A stretch of DNA of 8,334 bases from an uncultured Eubacterium sp. (GCA_910586445.1 CAJUHV010000074.1:1-8334); one strand, 5' to 3'; positions 1-6,629 are shown, counted from the first letter of the stretch. Notes: generated by a model not told the origin, from the letters alone. Numbers and translations: made by a program.

Positions 1-299
1 TGAAATGCTTTGTATTGATAGATTTGAAAACTCATAAACTGACACATCAGGATATTGGACAGATGGATATGTATATCAGAATGTTTGATGATCTAAAAAG
101 ACAGTCAGATGATAATCCGACGATTGGTATTATCTTTTGCACAGATAAAGATGAAACAATTGTAAAGTATTCCGTTTTGAACGAGAGTGAACAGATTTTT
201 GCATCTAAGTATATGACTGTGCTGCCTACAGTAGAAGAACTGAAGAACGAGTTAGAGCGTAATCAATTGATGTATGGAGAGGAATTGAAGGATAATTAG
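1..299 (+). CDS. 3' end of a YhcG/DUF1016-type PD-(D/E)XK nuclease gene (5' part outside window)
   Basis: The open frame enters from the left edge (first full codon at 3) and reads KCFVLIDLKTHKLTHQDIGQ, then MDMYIRMFDDLK, NPTIGIIFC and a C-terminal helix ending EELKDN. FVLIDLK followed by LTHQDIGQMDMY and NPTIGIILC-like segments is the conserved C-terminal nuclease region of the YhcG/DUF1016 family; the D-L-K of FVLIDLK supplies the (D/E)xK part of the PD-(D/E)XK active site. About 98 residues are visible, so the N-terminal domain and first catalytic acidic residue lie outside. A TTG at 15 is in frame but falls inside the conserved strand, so it is not a real start. Family members are putative DNA nucleases often found near restriction-modification or other defence genes; the function here is inferred from family only. 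The stop codon at 297-299 is intact. The next sequence is a helicase relic in another frame. Confidence 0.85.
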   Translation, partial: KCFVLIDLKTHKLTHQDIGQMDMYIRMFDDLKRQSDDNPTIGIIFCTDKDETIVKYSVLNESEQIFASKYMTVLPTVEELKNELERNQLMYGEELKDN

Positions 300-448
300 T
301 GTTGTTATTTCGTCCAATATTGGATTACGGATTTGCATTAATTCAAAAATACCCTAAAATGAAACAGATAGTAATAGATTCCTATCCATATATTCTTATA
401 GATGAATATCATGACACAGCAAATACTGTTGTTGAGATAATGATTTGA
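299..448 (+). pseudogene. Remnant of a UvrD/Rep-like helicase gene (Walker B region only)
   Basis: Read in the frame beginning at 299 (GTG), about 48 codons give a peptide containing ILDYGFALIQKYPKMKQIV, then YPYILIDEYHDT, and ending VVEIMI before a TGA at 446-448. YPYILIDEYxDT is helicase motif II (Walker B) of UvrD/Rep superfamily 1 helicases, normally DEYQDT or DEFQDT; here Q is replaced by H. The preceding amphipathic stretch also resembles the segment just before motif II in this family. Everything else (Walker A, motifs III-VI, 2A/2B domains) is missing, so this is a gene fragment, not a working helicase. It begins at the nuclease stop codon, in a different frame, and ends where the likely gatC promoter begins. 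Recognition rests on about 45 residues by eye, so the family call is good but not certain. Confidence 0.62.
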
Positions 449-472
449 TTTCGAAAGAAAAAGCAATATAAA
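445..472 (+). promoter_or_regulatory. Candidate sigma-A promoter of the gatCAB operon
   Basis: TTGATT (445-450) and TATAAA (467-472) are separated by 16 nt, each close to the TTGACA/TATAAT consensus. Transcription would begin near 479, giving a leader of about 70 nt before gatC. The -35 overlaps the stop codon of the helicase remnant. No T-box consensus (AGGGTGGNACCGCG) or other recognisable riboswitch is present in the leader. Confidence 0.42.
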
Positions 473-539
473 ACAGGACTTGCAGCGAACAGAATAAAGA
501 GTTCGATGAATGAAAGAGACTTGTTTTTTAGCAGCCAAA

Positions 540-545
540 GGGAGG
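540..545 (+). promoter_or_regulatory. gatC ribosome binding site
   Basis: GGGAGG lies 6 nt before the ATG at 552. It selects this start over the in-frame ATG at 510, which has no Shine-Dalgarno sequence and would add 14 residues unlike the family's N-terminus. Confidence 0.85.
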
Positions 546-551
546 ACTGTT

Positions 552-887
552 ATGACGGATAAAAAATCGAGTAAAATTCCGGATAGAATTTCGGATGAAA
601 CACTGGAATACGTAGGCATACTTGCAAAGCTGGAGCTGTCACGTGATGAGAAGGCTGCTGCCAAAAAAGATATGGAAAATATGCTTGCATATATAGACAA
701 GCTGAATGAACTGGATACATCCGGCGTGGAGCCGATGTCGCATGTATTCCAGACCGTAAATGTATTTCGCGAGGATATTGTTACAAATGGAGACGGGCAT
801 ATAGATACGTTGGCGAATGCGCCTGCCTGCACAGAGCAGAGCTTTGCAGTTCCGAAAACAGTTGTGCAGGAAGAACCTGCAGTTTAA
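552..887 (+). CDS. gatC: Aspartyl/glutamyl-tRNA amidotransferase subunit C
   Basis: GatC is the small subunit of the GatCAB amidotransferase, a cytosolic complex that amidates Glu-tRNA(Gln) and Asp-tRNA(Asn) where GlnRS or AsnRS is absent; it wraps around and stabilises the GatA-GatB interface. The 111-residue product shows the family pattern: ISDETLEYVGILAKLELS near the N-terminus (about residues 13-30), the helix ending MLAYIDKLNELDTSGVEPMSHV (about 45-66), an NVFREDIV strand, then LANAPACTEQSFAVPKTV near the C-terminus. Family members are usually about 95-100 residues; the extra residues are a short polar N-terminus and a QEEPAV tail. It heads the operon, 95 nt before gatA; that gap holds no recognised element besides the gatA ribosome binding site. 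Identification is secure from sequence and gene order. Confidence 0.95.
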   Translation: MTDKKSSKIPDRISDETLEYVGILAKLELSRDEKAAAKKDMENMLAYIDKLNELDTSGVEPMSHVFQTVNVFREDIVTNGDGHIDTLANAPACTEQSFAVPKTVVQEEPAV

Positions 888-969
888 GGAAGGATGGGCT
901 GCAGATATTTTTACGAAATAAGCTGTAAACAAGATCTAAATAAAACATTAAATGGAGTAATTTGAATAT

Positions 970-975
970 AGGAGG
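970..975 (+). promoter_or_regulatory. gatA ribosome binding site
   Basis: AGGAGG lies 7 nt before the ATG at 983. It fixes the gatA start there and not at the in-frame TTG at 962, which would place the Shine-Dalgarno sequence inside the coding region. Confidence 0.9.
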
Positions 976-982
976 AAGGTTC

Positions 983-2512
983 ATGAGCCTGACAAGCTTG
1001 ACGGCGGCTGCCTTGGGAAAAAAGATCAGGGCCGGGGAAATATCCGTAAAAGAAGCGGTGGAAGATGCCCTTATTGAAATCAGAAAAAAGGAATCTGACT
1101 TAAACAGTTTTGTGACAGTAGATGAAGAGGGTGCCTATAGGCAGGCGCAGGAGATTCAGAAAAAAATAGAGGCAGGAGAGCTTAACAGTGTTCTGGCAGG
1201 AGTACCGGCAGCAGTCAAAGACAATCTGTGTACAAAAGGGCTGCTTACGACATGCGGCTCTAAAATGCTGTCTGATTTTGTGCCGGTGTATACGGCGCAT
1301 GCAGTATGCCGTCTGCAGGAGGCAGGCGCGGTGATTTTAGGAAAGACAAATATGGATGAGTTTGCCATGGGCTCCACGACGGAGACTTCTTATTATGGGC
1401 CGGTAAAAAATCCCTGGAATCTGTCGCACGTGCCGGGCGGTTCATCCGGCGGTTCGTGTGCAGCGGTTGCAGCAGAAGAATGTGCGTATGCGCTGGGCTC
1501 TGATACAGGCGGCTCCATCCGCCAGCCGAGTGCGTTCTGCGGAGTGACCGGAATCAAGCCGACTTATGGCACGGTATCCCGTTATGGACTGATTGCCTAT
1601 GCCTCTTCTTTTGACCAGATCGGCCCGATTGCAAAAACGGTAGAAGACTGTGCAGCCGTACTGGAAGTGCTGGCATCATACGATGCTAAAGATTCCACTT
1701 CGCTCAGACGGGGCGATACAGATTTTACAAATGCCCTTATAGACGATGTGGCAGGCATGAAAATAGGCATTCCGAGGGAATATTTGGAAAAAGGACTGGA
1801 TGCCGAGGTCAGGCAGGCTGTGTTAAAGGCAGCGGATGTATTAAAAGATAAGGGTGCCATCGTGGAAGAATTTGACCTAAGCCTTGCAGAATATGCGGTT
1901 CCGGCATATTATGTCGTAGCCTGTGCCGAGGCAGGCTCAAATCTGGAACGGTTTGACGGGGTAAAGTACGGATGGCGTGCCGGTCAGTATAAAGGGCTGC
2001 ACCAGATGTATAAAAAGACCCGTTCGCAGGGGTTTGGGCAGGAAGTAAGGCGGCGTATTATGCTGGGATCGTTTGTATTAAGCTCCGGGTATTATGAGGC
2101 ATATTATTTAAAGGCGCTGCGTACGAAAGCATTGATCAAAAATGCATTTGATCAGGCGTTTGCACGTTTTGACATAATCCTTGGCCCGACAGCACCCACG
2201 ACGGCACCGCGGATTGGAGAGAGCCTGACTGATCCAATTAAAATGTATCTGGGAGATATTTATACGGCTGCGGTGAACCTTGCGGGACTGCCGGGCATAT
2301 CGATTCCTGTCGGGACAGATTCCAAAGGACTGCCGATCGGCATGCAGCTGATCGGCGGCTGCTTCGGGGAGAAAAAAATCATCCGTGCGGCATATGCCTT
2401 TGAGAAGACGCGGACCTATGAGCGCTGCCCGTATGCAGGCCGGCATAAGGCAGCAGCATGTACAAAAAAAGATTTAAGCAGTGAGAATGTGAGGGGGCAG
2501 GAAAATGAATGA
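983..2512 (+). CDS. gatA: Glutamyl-tRNA(Gln)/aspartyl-tRNA(Asn) amidotransferase subunit A
   Basis: GatA is the glutaminase subunit. It hydrolyses glutamine and sends ammonia through a tunnel to GatB. The product (509 aa) is an amidase-signature protein with a complete Lys-cisSer-Ser triad: K79 in GVPAAVKDN, S154 in PGGSSGGS and S178 in GSDTGGSIRQPS. Known family numbering for these residues (for example in the Staphylococcus aureus enzyme) is the same, which supports the 983 start. The rest of the amidase core is collinear, including GVTGIKPTYGTVSRYGLIAYASSFDQIGP (split over about residues 187-215) and the LAGLPGISIPVG and GLPIGMQLIG segments near the C-terminus. The protein is about 20 residues longer than the usual 485-490, through a polar C-terminal tail (roughly residues 488-509). 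Its last 8 nt overlap gatB, implying translational coupling. Confidence 0.98.
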   Translation: MSLTSLTAAALGKKIRAGEISVKEAVEDALIEIRKKESDLNSFVTVDEEGAYRQAQEIQKKIEAGELNSVLAGVPAAVKDNLCTKGLLTTCGSKMLSDFVPVYTAHAVCRLQEAGAVILGKTNMDEFAMGSTTETSYYGPVKNPWNLSHVPGGSSGGSCAAVAAEECAYALGSDTGGSIRQPSAFCGVTGIKPTYGTVSRYGLIAYASSFDQIGPIAKTVEDCAAVLEVLASYDAKDSTSLRRGDTDFTNALIDDVAGMKIGIPREYLEKGLDAEVRQAVLKAADVLKDKGAIVEEFDLSLAEYAVPAYYVVACAEAGSNLERFDGVKYGWRAGQYKGLHQMYKKTRSQGFGQEVRRRIMLGSFVLSSGYYEAYYLKALRTKALIKNAFDQAFARFDIILGPTAPTTAPRIGESLTDPIKMYLGDIYTAAVNLAGLPGISIPVGTDSKGLPIGMQLIGGCFGEKKIIRAAYAFEKTRTYERCPYAGRHKAAACTKKDLSSENVRGQENE

Positions 2513-3956
2513 ATATGAAACTGTCATCGGGCTGGAGGTTCATGTAGAACTGGCGACAAAGACAAAGATTTTCTGCGGCTGTCCTACGGCGTTCGGGGCC
2601 AGGCCGAATGTGCATACATGCCCGGTCTGTACAGGAATGCCGGGAGCATTGCCTGTACTAAATAAGAAGGCTGTGGAATATGCAGCTGCCGTGGGCATTG
2701 CGGCAGGCTGTGAGATCACTGAATACAGTAAATTTGACCGGAAAAACTATTTTTATCCTGACAATCCCCAGAATTACCAGATCTCCCAGCTGTATATGCC
2801 GCTGTGTCGAAACGGCAGTATTAAAATCGAGACAGAAGAAGGGGAAAAAACGGTTGGAATCCATGAAATCCATATGGAAGAGGATGCCGGAAAGCTGATA
2901 CACGATCTATACGACGATGTTTCGCTGGTAGATTATAACCGTTCCGGCGTGCCGTTAATTGAAATCGTTTCAGAGCCGGACATGCGTTCTGCAAAAGAGG
3001 TGACAGCCTATCTGGATAAGCTGCGCACGATCATACAGTATCTGGGGGCTTCTGACTGCAAGCTGCAGGAAGGGTCTATGCGGGCAGATGTGAACCTGTC
3101 CGTACGCAGGAAAGGTACGGCGCAGCTTGGAACCCGGACCGAAATGAAAAATCTAAATTCCTTTAAGGCGATTACAAGGGCGATTGAGAACGAGGCAAAA
3201 AGGCAGATCGGCCTGCTTGAATCCGGCGGGACAGTCGTGCAGGAAACAAGGCGCTGGGATGATGCAAAGGGATGCTCGTACGTCATGCGGTCTAAAGAAG
3301 ATGCACAGGATTACCGCTATTTCCCGGAACCGGATCTTGTGCCGGTTGTCATGAGCAGAGAGTGGCTGGAGCAGATCCGCGAAAGGCAGCCGGAGCTGCG
3401 TGATGAAAAAAGAAAGCGCTACAAAGAGCAGTATGGGCTGCCGGATTATGATGCAGATATTATTACGGGTTCCAAAAAGCTGGCAGACCTGTTTGAGGCA
3501 GCAGCTGATCTTTGCAAAAAGCCGAAAAAGGTGTCCAACTGGCTGATGGGTGAGACGATGCGTCTGCTGAAGGAAAGCGGGAAGGAGCCGGAGGAAATTA
3601 TATTTACGCCGGAAAACCTAGCGAAAATCGTAGACCTCGCAGACTCTGGGGAAGTGACGAATACCGTCGCAAAAGAAGTGTTTGCCGAAGTATTTGATCA
3701 CAATGCAGACCCGGTGCGGTATGTGCAGGATAAAGGGCTGAAATCCGTCAATGATGAGGACAGGCTGCGCAGCGTCATAGCGCAGGTGATCGCCGGTCAT
3801 CCAAAATCGGTAGAAGATTTTCACAATGGCAGGCACAAAGCGGTCGGATTTTTAGTCGGGCAGACGATGAAGGCGATGGAGGGAAAAGCAAATCCTGTGA
3901 TGGTAAATCAGATCTTAAAAGAAATGCTTTCGTATAGTTGTTCTGCGCATAAGTAA
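2505..3956 (+). CDS. gatB: Aspartyl/glutamyl-tRNA amidotransferase subunit B
   Basis: GatB is the kinase/transamidase subunit: it binds the mischarged tRNA, phosphorylates the Glu or Asp side chain with ATP and uses ammonia from GatA to form Gln or Asn. The 483-residue product is of normal length. It begins MNEYETVIGLEVHVELATKT, followed by a cysteine cluster C24-x-C26-x12-C39-x2-C42 (FCGCP and HTCPVCTGMPGALP) of the zinc-binding type kept in many GatB proteins. The signature DRKNYFYPDNPQNYQISQ and the EIHMEEDAGKLIHD region belong to the catalytic cradle; NRSGVPLIEIVSEPD, GSMRADVNLSVR and RTEMKNLNSF follow. The last ~150 residues form the helical and YqeY-like tRNA-binding domain, including the NGRHKAVGFLVGQTMKAMEGKANP region. 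The start has GAGGGGG at 2491-2497, inside gatA. No terminator follows; a repeat element begins 18 nt after the stop. Confidence 0.98.
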   Translation: MNEYETVIGLEVHVELATKTKIFCGCPTAFGARPNVHTCPVCTGMPGALPVLNKKAVEYAAAVGIAAGCEITEYSKFDRKNYFYPDNPQNYQISQLYMPLCRNGSIKIETEEGEKTVGIHEIHMEEDAGKLIHDLYDDVSLVDYNRSGVPLIEIVSEPDMRSAKEVTAYLDKLRTIIQYLGASDCKLQEGSMRADVNLSVRRKGTAQLGTRTEMKNLNSFKAITRAIENEAKRQIGLLESGGTVVQETRRWDDAKGCSYVMRSKEDAQDYRYFPEPDLVPVVMSREWLEQIRERQPELRDEKRKRYKEQYGLPDYDADIITGSKKLADLFEAAADLCKKPKKVSNWLMGETMRLLKESGKEPEEIIFTPENLAKIVDLADSGEVTNTVAKEVFAEVFDHNADPVRYVQDKGLKSVNDEDRLRSVIAQVIAGHPKSVEDFHNGRHKAVGFLVGQTMKAMEGKANPVMVNQILKEMLSYSCSAHK

Positions 3957-3973
3957 AAGTGGAACAGACATGT

Positions 3974-4189
3974 TCTAGAGCGTGTTTGAAAAATGCTTTC
4001 TGTCAAATGTACCCACAGGGCATGATATGCGTCACACTTCAAGCATCTTGGACTACTAATGTCCAAGATGATGTGGGAGATTTGACCCGAATGAGGGGCG
4101 TAGCGGGCTGCGTTGACCGAATGAGGGCCAAATATACTGCAAAGTGGGGCGTACAGTTGGCGGGAATGATTTTTCAAACACGCTCTAGA
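3974..4189 (+). mobile_element. MITE-like element, copy A (216 bp, terminal inverted repeats, CTAG ends)
   Basis: The left end CTAGAGCGTGTTTGAAAAAT (3975-3994) is the exact reverse complement of the right end (4169-4188), and one further base pairs on the outside. The interior has no sensible reading frame. It contains a perfect 10-bp hairpin, CATCTTGGAC (4044-4053) and GTCCAAGATG (4061-4070), with a 7-nt loop. That hairpin is enclosed by GTCAAAT (4002-4008) pairing with ATTTGAC (4080-4086). A direct repeat GACC(C)GAATGAGGG occurs at 4084-4097 and 4115-4127. A 98%-similar copy sits at 6430-6629 and a diverged one at 6625-6841, which defines this as a dispersed family. CTAG at both ends could be a duplicated target (IS5-type elements favour CTAG-like targets) or the TA within it (as in IS630-type elements). 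No transposase is present here, so the mobilising family is inference. Confidence 0.8.
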
Positions 4190-4192
4190 GTG

Positions 4193-4207
4193 ACGGAAAC
4201 GTTTTCT
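4193..4207 (+). promoter_or_regulatory. Candidate cre (CcpA-type operator) upstream of the glucokinase promoter
   Basis: ACGGAAACGTTTTCT matches the Bacillus cre pattern WTGNAANCGNWNNCW at all but one position (C in place of T at position 2) and is close to the clostridial GAAAANGTTTTC version. Its right edge is 3 nt before the -35 box. A site at this place could mediate catabolite-linked control by CcpA or another LacI-type regulator. A single short match could arise by chance. Confidence 0.4.
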
Positions 4208-4210
4208 GCA

Positions 4211-4239
4211 TTGACATGCTTTATAAATTCTTCTATACT
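4211..4239 (+). promoter_or_regulatory. Sigma-A promoter of the ROK glucokinase gene
   Basis: TTGACA (4211-4216) is a perfect -35 and TATACT (4234-4239) a 5/6 -10, with the optimal 17-nt spacer. Transcription would start near 4246, giving a leader of about 76 nt. That leader holds only a weak 5-bp hairpin (4285-4299). The promoter lies 21 bp outside the right end of repeat copy A, so the gene does not depend on the element for transcription. Confidence 0.82.
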
Positions 4240-4321
4240 AAATACAAGAATATACGGGAAAAAGTGTATGATTTAAAAAGTCAAAATCCCGGCAGGATTA
4301 CAATGGAAAAGGAGAAAAACG

Positions 4322-5266
4322 ATGAAAGAGTATGGATTTGGCGTGGACATTGGAGGAACGACAATTAAAATGAGCCTGTTTGAGATGTCAGGCCATATGG
4401 TGGATAATTGGGAGATTCCGACAAATACGGCTGATAATGGAAGTTCAATACTAGATGACGTGGCAGCCGTCATCGAAGGCAGGCTGGTGCAGGACGGCAT
4501 ATCAAAAGAGAGCGTGGAAGGGATCGGAATCGGCGTGCCCGGCCCGGTCATTCAGGATTCCGTAGTGACAGGCTGTGTCAATATTGGCTGGGACCGCGTT
4601 GATGTGGCTAAGGAGCTGGGAGCAAAGACGGGATTGAAGGTCAGGGTCGGCAATGATGCAAATGTAGCTGCGCTCGGCGAGATGTGGCAGGGCGGCGGGA
4701 AAGGCTATAAAAATGTCGTAATGATCACGCTTGGAACCGGAGTGGGCGGCGGTATTATTGTCGATGGGCATATTGTCACCGGCTCTAACGGTGCGGGCGG
4801 AGAAATCGGGCATACATTTGTTGAGGAAGATGAAGAAGAGATCTGCGGATGCGGCAAGCGCGGATGTCTGGAGCAATATGCCTCAGCTACCGGCATAGTA
4901 AGGCTTGCACGCCGTGCACTGGCAGCCGGCGGTCGGGAAAGCTCACTGCGCGGCATGGAAGATCTGACTGCAAAAGACGTCGTAGATGCTGCAAAAGCAG
5001 GAGACGAGATTGGACTGGAAGTCATGGATAAAATGGGAAAGGTGCTTGGAACGGCACTGGCAAATGTAGCAGGCATTATTGACCCGGAAGTATTTGTCAT
5101 TGGCGGCGGAGTATCCAAGGGCGGCTCGATTGTTACAGAGTCAATCCGCAAATATTATGTTGAGCGGGCATTCAATGCCTGCAGGAATGCAGATTTTGCA
5201 CTGGCGGAGCTTGGAAATGATGCCGGAGTATATGGATGCGTCTACCTGCTTTTGAATGATCAGTAA
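4322..5266 (+). CDS. glcK: ROK-family glucokinase
   Basis: This cytosolic sugar kinase probably phosphorylates glucose with ATP to glucose-6-phosphate. The 314-residue product has the ROK layout: phosphate-binding VDIGGTTIK (D9-K16), the acidic catalytic residue D112 in GNDANVAALGE, the second phosphate loop LGTGVGGGI (137-145), the sugar/zinc motif GGEIGHTF (E161, H164) and a CGCGKRGCLEQYAS block (C175, C177, C182, E184) that binds the structural zinc with H164, then DPEVFVIGGGVS (about 254-265). There is no N-terminal helix-turn-helix, so it is a kinase and not a ROK repressor. Its similarity to Firmicute glucokinases favours glucose, although N-acetylhexosamine or fructose kinases share these motifs. 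AAGGAG (4309-4314) lies 7 nt before the ATG. It has its own strong promoter and a possible cre site upstream. The downstream gene has a separate promoter. Confidence 0.9.
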   Translation: MKEYGFGVDIGGTTIKMSLFEMSGHMVDNWEIPTNTADNGSSILDDVAAVIEGRLVQDGISKESVEGIGIGVPGPVIQDSVVTGCVNIGWDRVDVAKELGAKTGLKVRVGNDANVAALGEMWQGGGKGYKNVVMITLGTGVGGGIIVDGHIVTGSNGAGGEIGHTFVEEDEEEICGCGKRGCLEQYASATGIVRLARRALAAGGRESSLRGMEDLTAKDVVDAAKAGDEIGLEVMDKMGKVLGTALANVAGIIDPEVFVIGGGVSKGGSIVTESIRKYYVERAFNACRNADFALAELGNDAGVYGCVYLLLNDQ

Positions 5267-5359
5267 TCGATGCTGTTTAAAGCTGTGCATATGACGGACG
5301 GTCTGCAGGAAAGTGTTTATAAGGTGTGCCCAAGCAGATGGTATTTGTTTTTATAAAAG

Positions 5360-5368
5360 TGGTATAAT
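5360..5368 (+). promoter_or_regulatory. Extended -10 promoter of the bile salt hydrolase gene
   Basis: TGG followed by a perfect TATAAT (5363-5368) forms an extended -10 element. No good -35 box stands 16-18 nt upstream, which is usual for extended -10 promoters. Transcription would begin near 5375, about 28 nt before the start codon. This gives the gene a transcript independent of the glucokinase. The 5267-5359 stretch shows no gene and no convincing terminator. Confidence 0.62.
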
Positions 5369-5392
5369 ATATAAGGAGCAAATATCAATACC

Positions 5393-5397
5393 GGAGG
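5393..5397 (+). promoter_or_regulatory. Bile salt hydrolase ribosome binding site
   Basis: GGAGG stands 5 nt before the ATG at 5403. It fixes the start so that Cys is residue 2, as the enzyme mechanism demands. The open frame extends 30 codons upstream (from an ATG at 5313), but that extension would bury the nucleophile and precedes the promoter. Confidence 0.9.
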
Positions 5398-5402
5398 TTT
5401 TT

Positions 5403-6377
5403 ATGTGCACAGCGGTGACTTATAAAACAAAAGATTACTATTTTGGCAGGACGCTGGATTATGAATTTTCTTATGGGGAAGAGATTACAGTGACGCCCCG
5501 TAATTATCCGTTTTACTTTCGTGGAATGGGAAATATGAGAAGGCATTATGCGATGATCGGCGTGGCGCATATCGTGCAGAGCTATCCATTATATTATGAT
5601 GCAGTCAATGAAAAGGGGCTTGCGATGGCAGGGCTTAATTTTGCCGGAAACGCCCATTACAATGCGCCGAAAAAGGGTGCGGAAAATATTGCAGTATTTG
5701 AGCTGATTCCATGGCTGCTCGGCAGCTGTGCGACAGTAAAGGAATGCAGAAAAAAGCTTGAGCATATCAATATTACAGATGCCGCGTTTAACGGCAGCCT
5801 CCCGCCGGCGGAGCTTCATTGGATGATTGCAGACCAGCAGGAGGCGATAACGCTGGAGGCGGTGGCAGATGGAAGCCGCATTTATGACAATCCGGTGGGA
5901 GTACTGTCAAACAATCCTGAGTTTCCAGAGCAGATGTTACATCTGAGCAATTATATGGGCATATCTGCCAAGCCGCCGTTAAACCGGTTTGCAAAAGGGC
6001 TGTCGCTGACACCTTATTGTGTGGGGATGGGAGCGATCGGGCTGCCGGGCGATCTGTCCTCGCAGTCCAGGTTTGTAAGGGCAGCGTTTGTAAAAATGAA
6101 TTCCAGATCGGGCGATTCAGAAAACGAGAGCGTGTCACAGTTTTTTCATATACTTGGTTCTGTAGAGCAGCAGGATGGATGCTGTGAGCTTGAGGGAGGC
6201 AGCTATGCAACGACGCTTTATACATCATGCTGCAATACCGTGCGTGGATTATATTATTATACTACCTATGCAAATCGGCAGATTACGGCAGTGGATATGT
6301 ACCGGGAGGATTTGGAAGGAACGGTGCTCTGCCATTATCCGCTGATCAATCAGGAGCAGATCCGTTTTCAAAACTAA
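5403..6377 (+). CDS. bsh: Bile salt hydrolase (choloylglycine hydrolase, Ntn superfamily)
   Basis: The enzyme cleaves the amide bond of glycine- or taurine-conjugated bile acids. The 324-residue product has the normal length (about 310-340). Loss of Met1 would expose the N-terminal nucleophile C2. Other family active-site residues are in place: R16 and D19 in GRTLD, N79 in AGLNF, N170/N171 in VLSNNPEF and R223 in SSQSRFVRAAF, preceded by GLPGDLSS. Asn at position 79, where penicillin V acylases usually carry Tyr, favours bile salts over penicillin V. There is no signal peptide or membrane segment, so it is cytosolic. The substrate loop reads YCVGMGAIG (205-213). It is transcribed from its own extended -10 promoter, and a repeat element begins 53 nt after the stop. 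Intact and convincing; glycine versus taurine preference cannot be settled here. Confidence 0.94.
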   Translation: MCTAVTYKTKDYYFGRTLDYEFSYGEEITVTPRNYPFYFRGMGNMRRHYAMIGVAHIVQSYPLYYDAVNEKGLAMAGLNFAGNAHYNAPKKGAENIAVFELIPWLLGSCATVKECRKKLEHINITDAAFNGSLPPAELHWMIADQQEAITLEAVADGSRIYDNPVGVLSNNPEFPEQMLHLSNYMGISAKPPLNRFAKGLSLTPYCVGMGAIGLPGDLSSQSRFVRAAFVKMNSRSGDSENESVSQFFHILGSVEQQDGCCELEGGSYATTLYTSCCNTVRGLYYYTTYANRQITAVDMYREDLEGTVLCHYPLINQEQIRFQN

Positions 6378-6429
6378 GCTGCCCGCAAATTGGAAAGCAT
6401 ATCTTACAGAAAGCAATTCTAAGAAATGA

Positions 6430-6629
6430 TCTAGAGCGTGCTTGAAAAATGCTTTCTGTCAAATGTGCGTCACACTTCAAGCATCTTGGACTACTAATGT
6501 CCAAGATGATGTGGGAGATTTGACCCGAATGAGGGAGGCGTAGCGGGCTACGTTGACCGAATGAGGGCCAAATATACCGCAAAGTGGGGCGTACAGTTGG
6601 CGGGAATGATTTTTCAGACACGCTCTAGA
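6430..6629 (+). mobile_element. MITE-like element, copy B (200 bp)
   Basis: Same orientation as copy A and nearly identical: 4 substitutions over about 198 aligned bases, an 18-bp deletion (the ACCCACAGGGCATGATAT segment of A) and a 2-bp insertion. The terminal repeats (6431-6450 and 6609-6628) now differ from perfect complementarity at two of 20 positions. The 10-bp internal hairpin with its 7-nt loop is unchanged. It lies 53 nt after the bile salt hydrolase stop; the 6378-6429 gap shows no terminator. Its right CTAG is shared with the left end of copy C. The high similarity to A suggests recent spread or gene conversion. Confidence 0.8.

Noticed and set aside
473..551. T-box or other riboswitch in the gatC leader
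   Set aside because: No T-box AGGGTGGNACCGCG consensus is present, and the only hairpin (486-490 with 501-505) is short and lacks an adjacent U-run.
510..551. Upstream ATG start for gatC
   Set aside because: There is no Shine-Dalgarno sequence before 510, whereas GGGAGG precedes the in-frame ATG at 552, which gives the normal family N-terminus.
3959..4276. 105-codon open frame across repeat copy A
   Set aside because: It mostly translates the inverted-repeat element, is not intact in copy B because of the indels, and matches no family I know.
4705..5151. 148-codon minus-strand frame opposite the glucokinase gene
   Set aside because: It is antisense to a well-supported ROK kinase, and its low-complexity Ser/Pro/Thr composition is typical of a shadow frame.
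5267..5359. Terminator between the glucokinase and bile salt hydrolase genes
   Set aside because: No GC-rich stem followed by a T-run was found; the TTTGTTTTT near 5344-5352 is not preceded by a stable hairpin.
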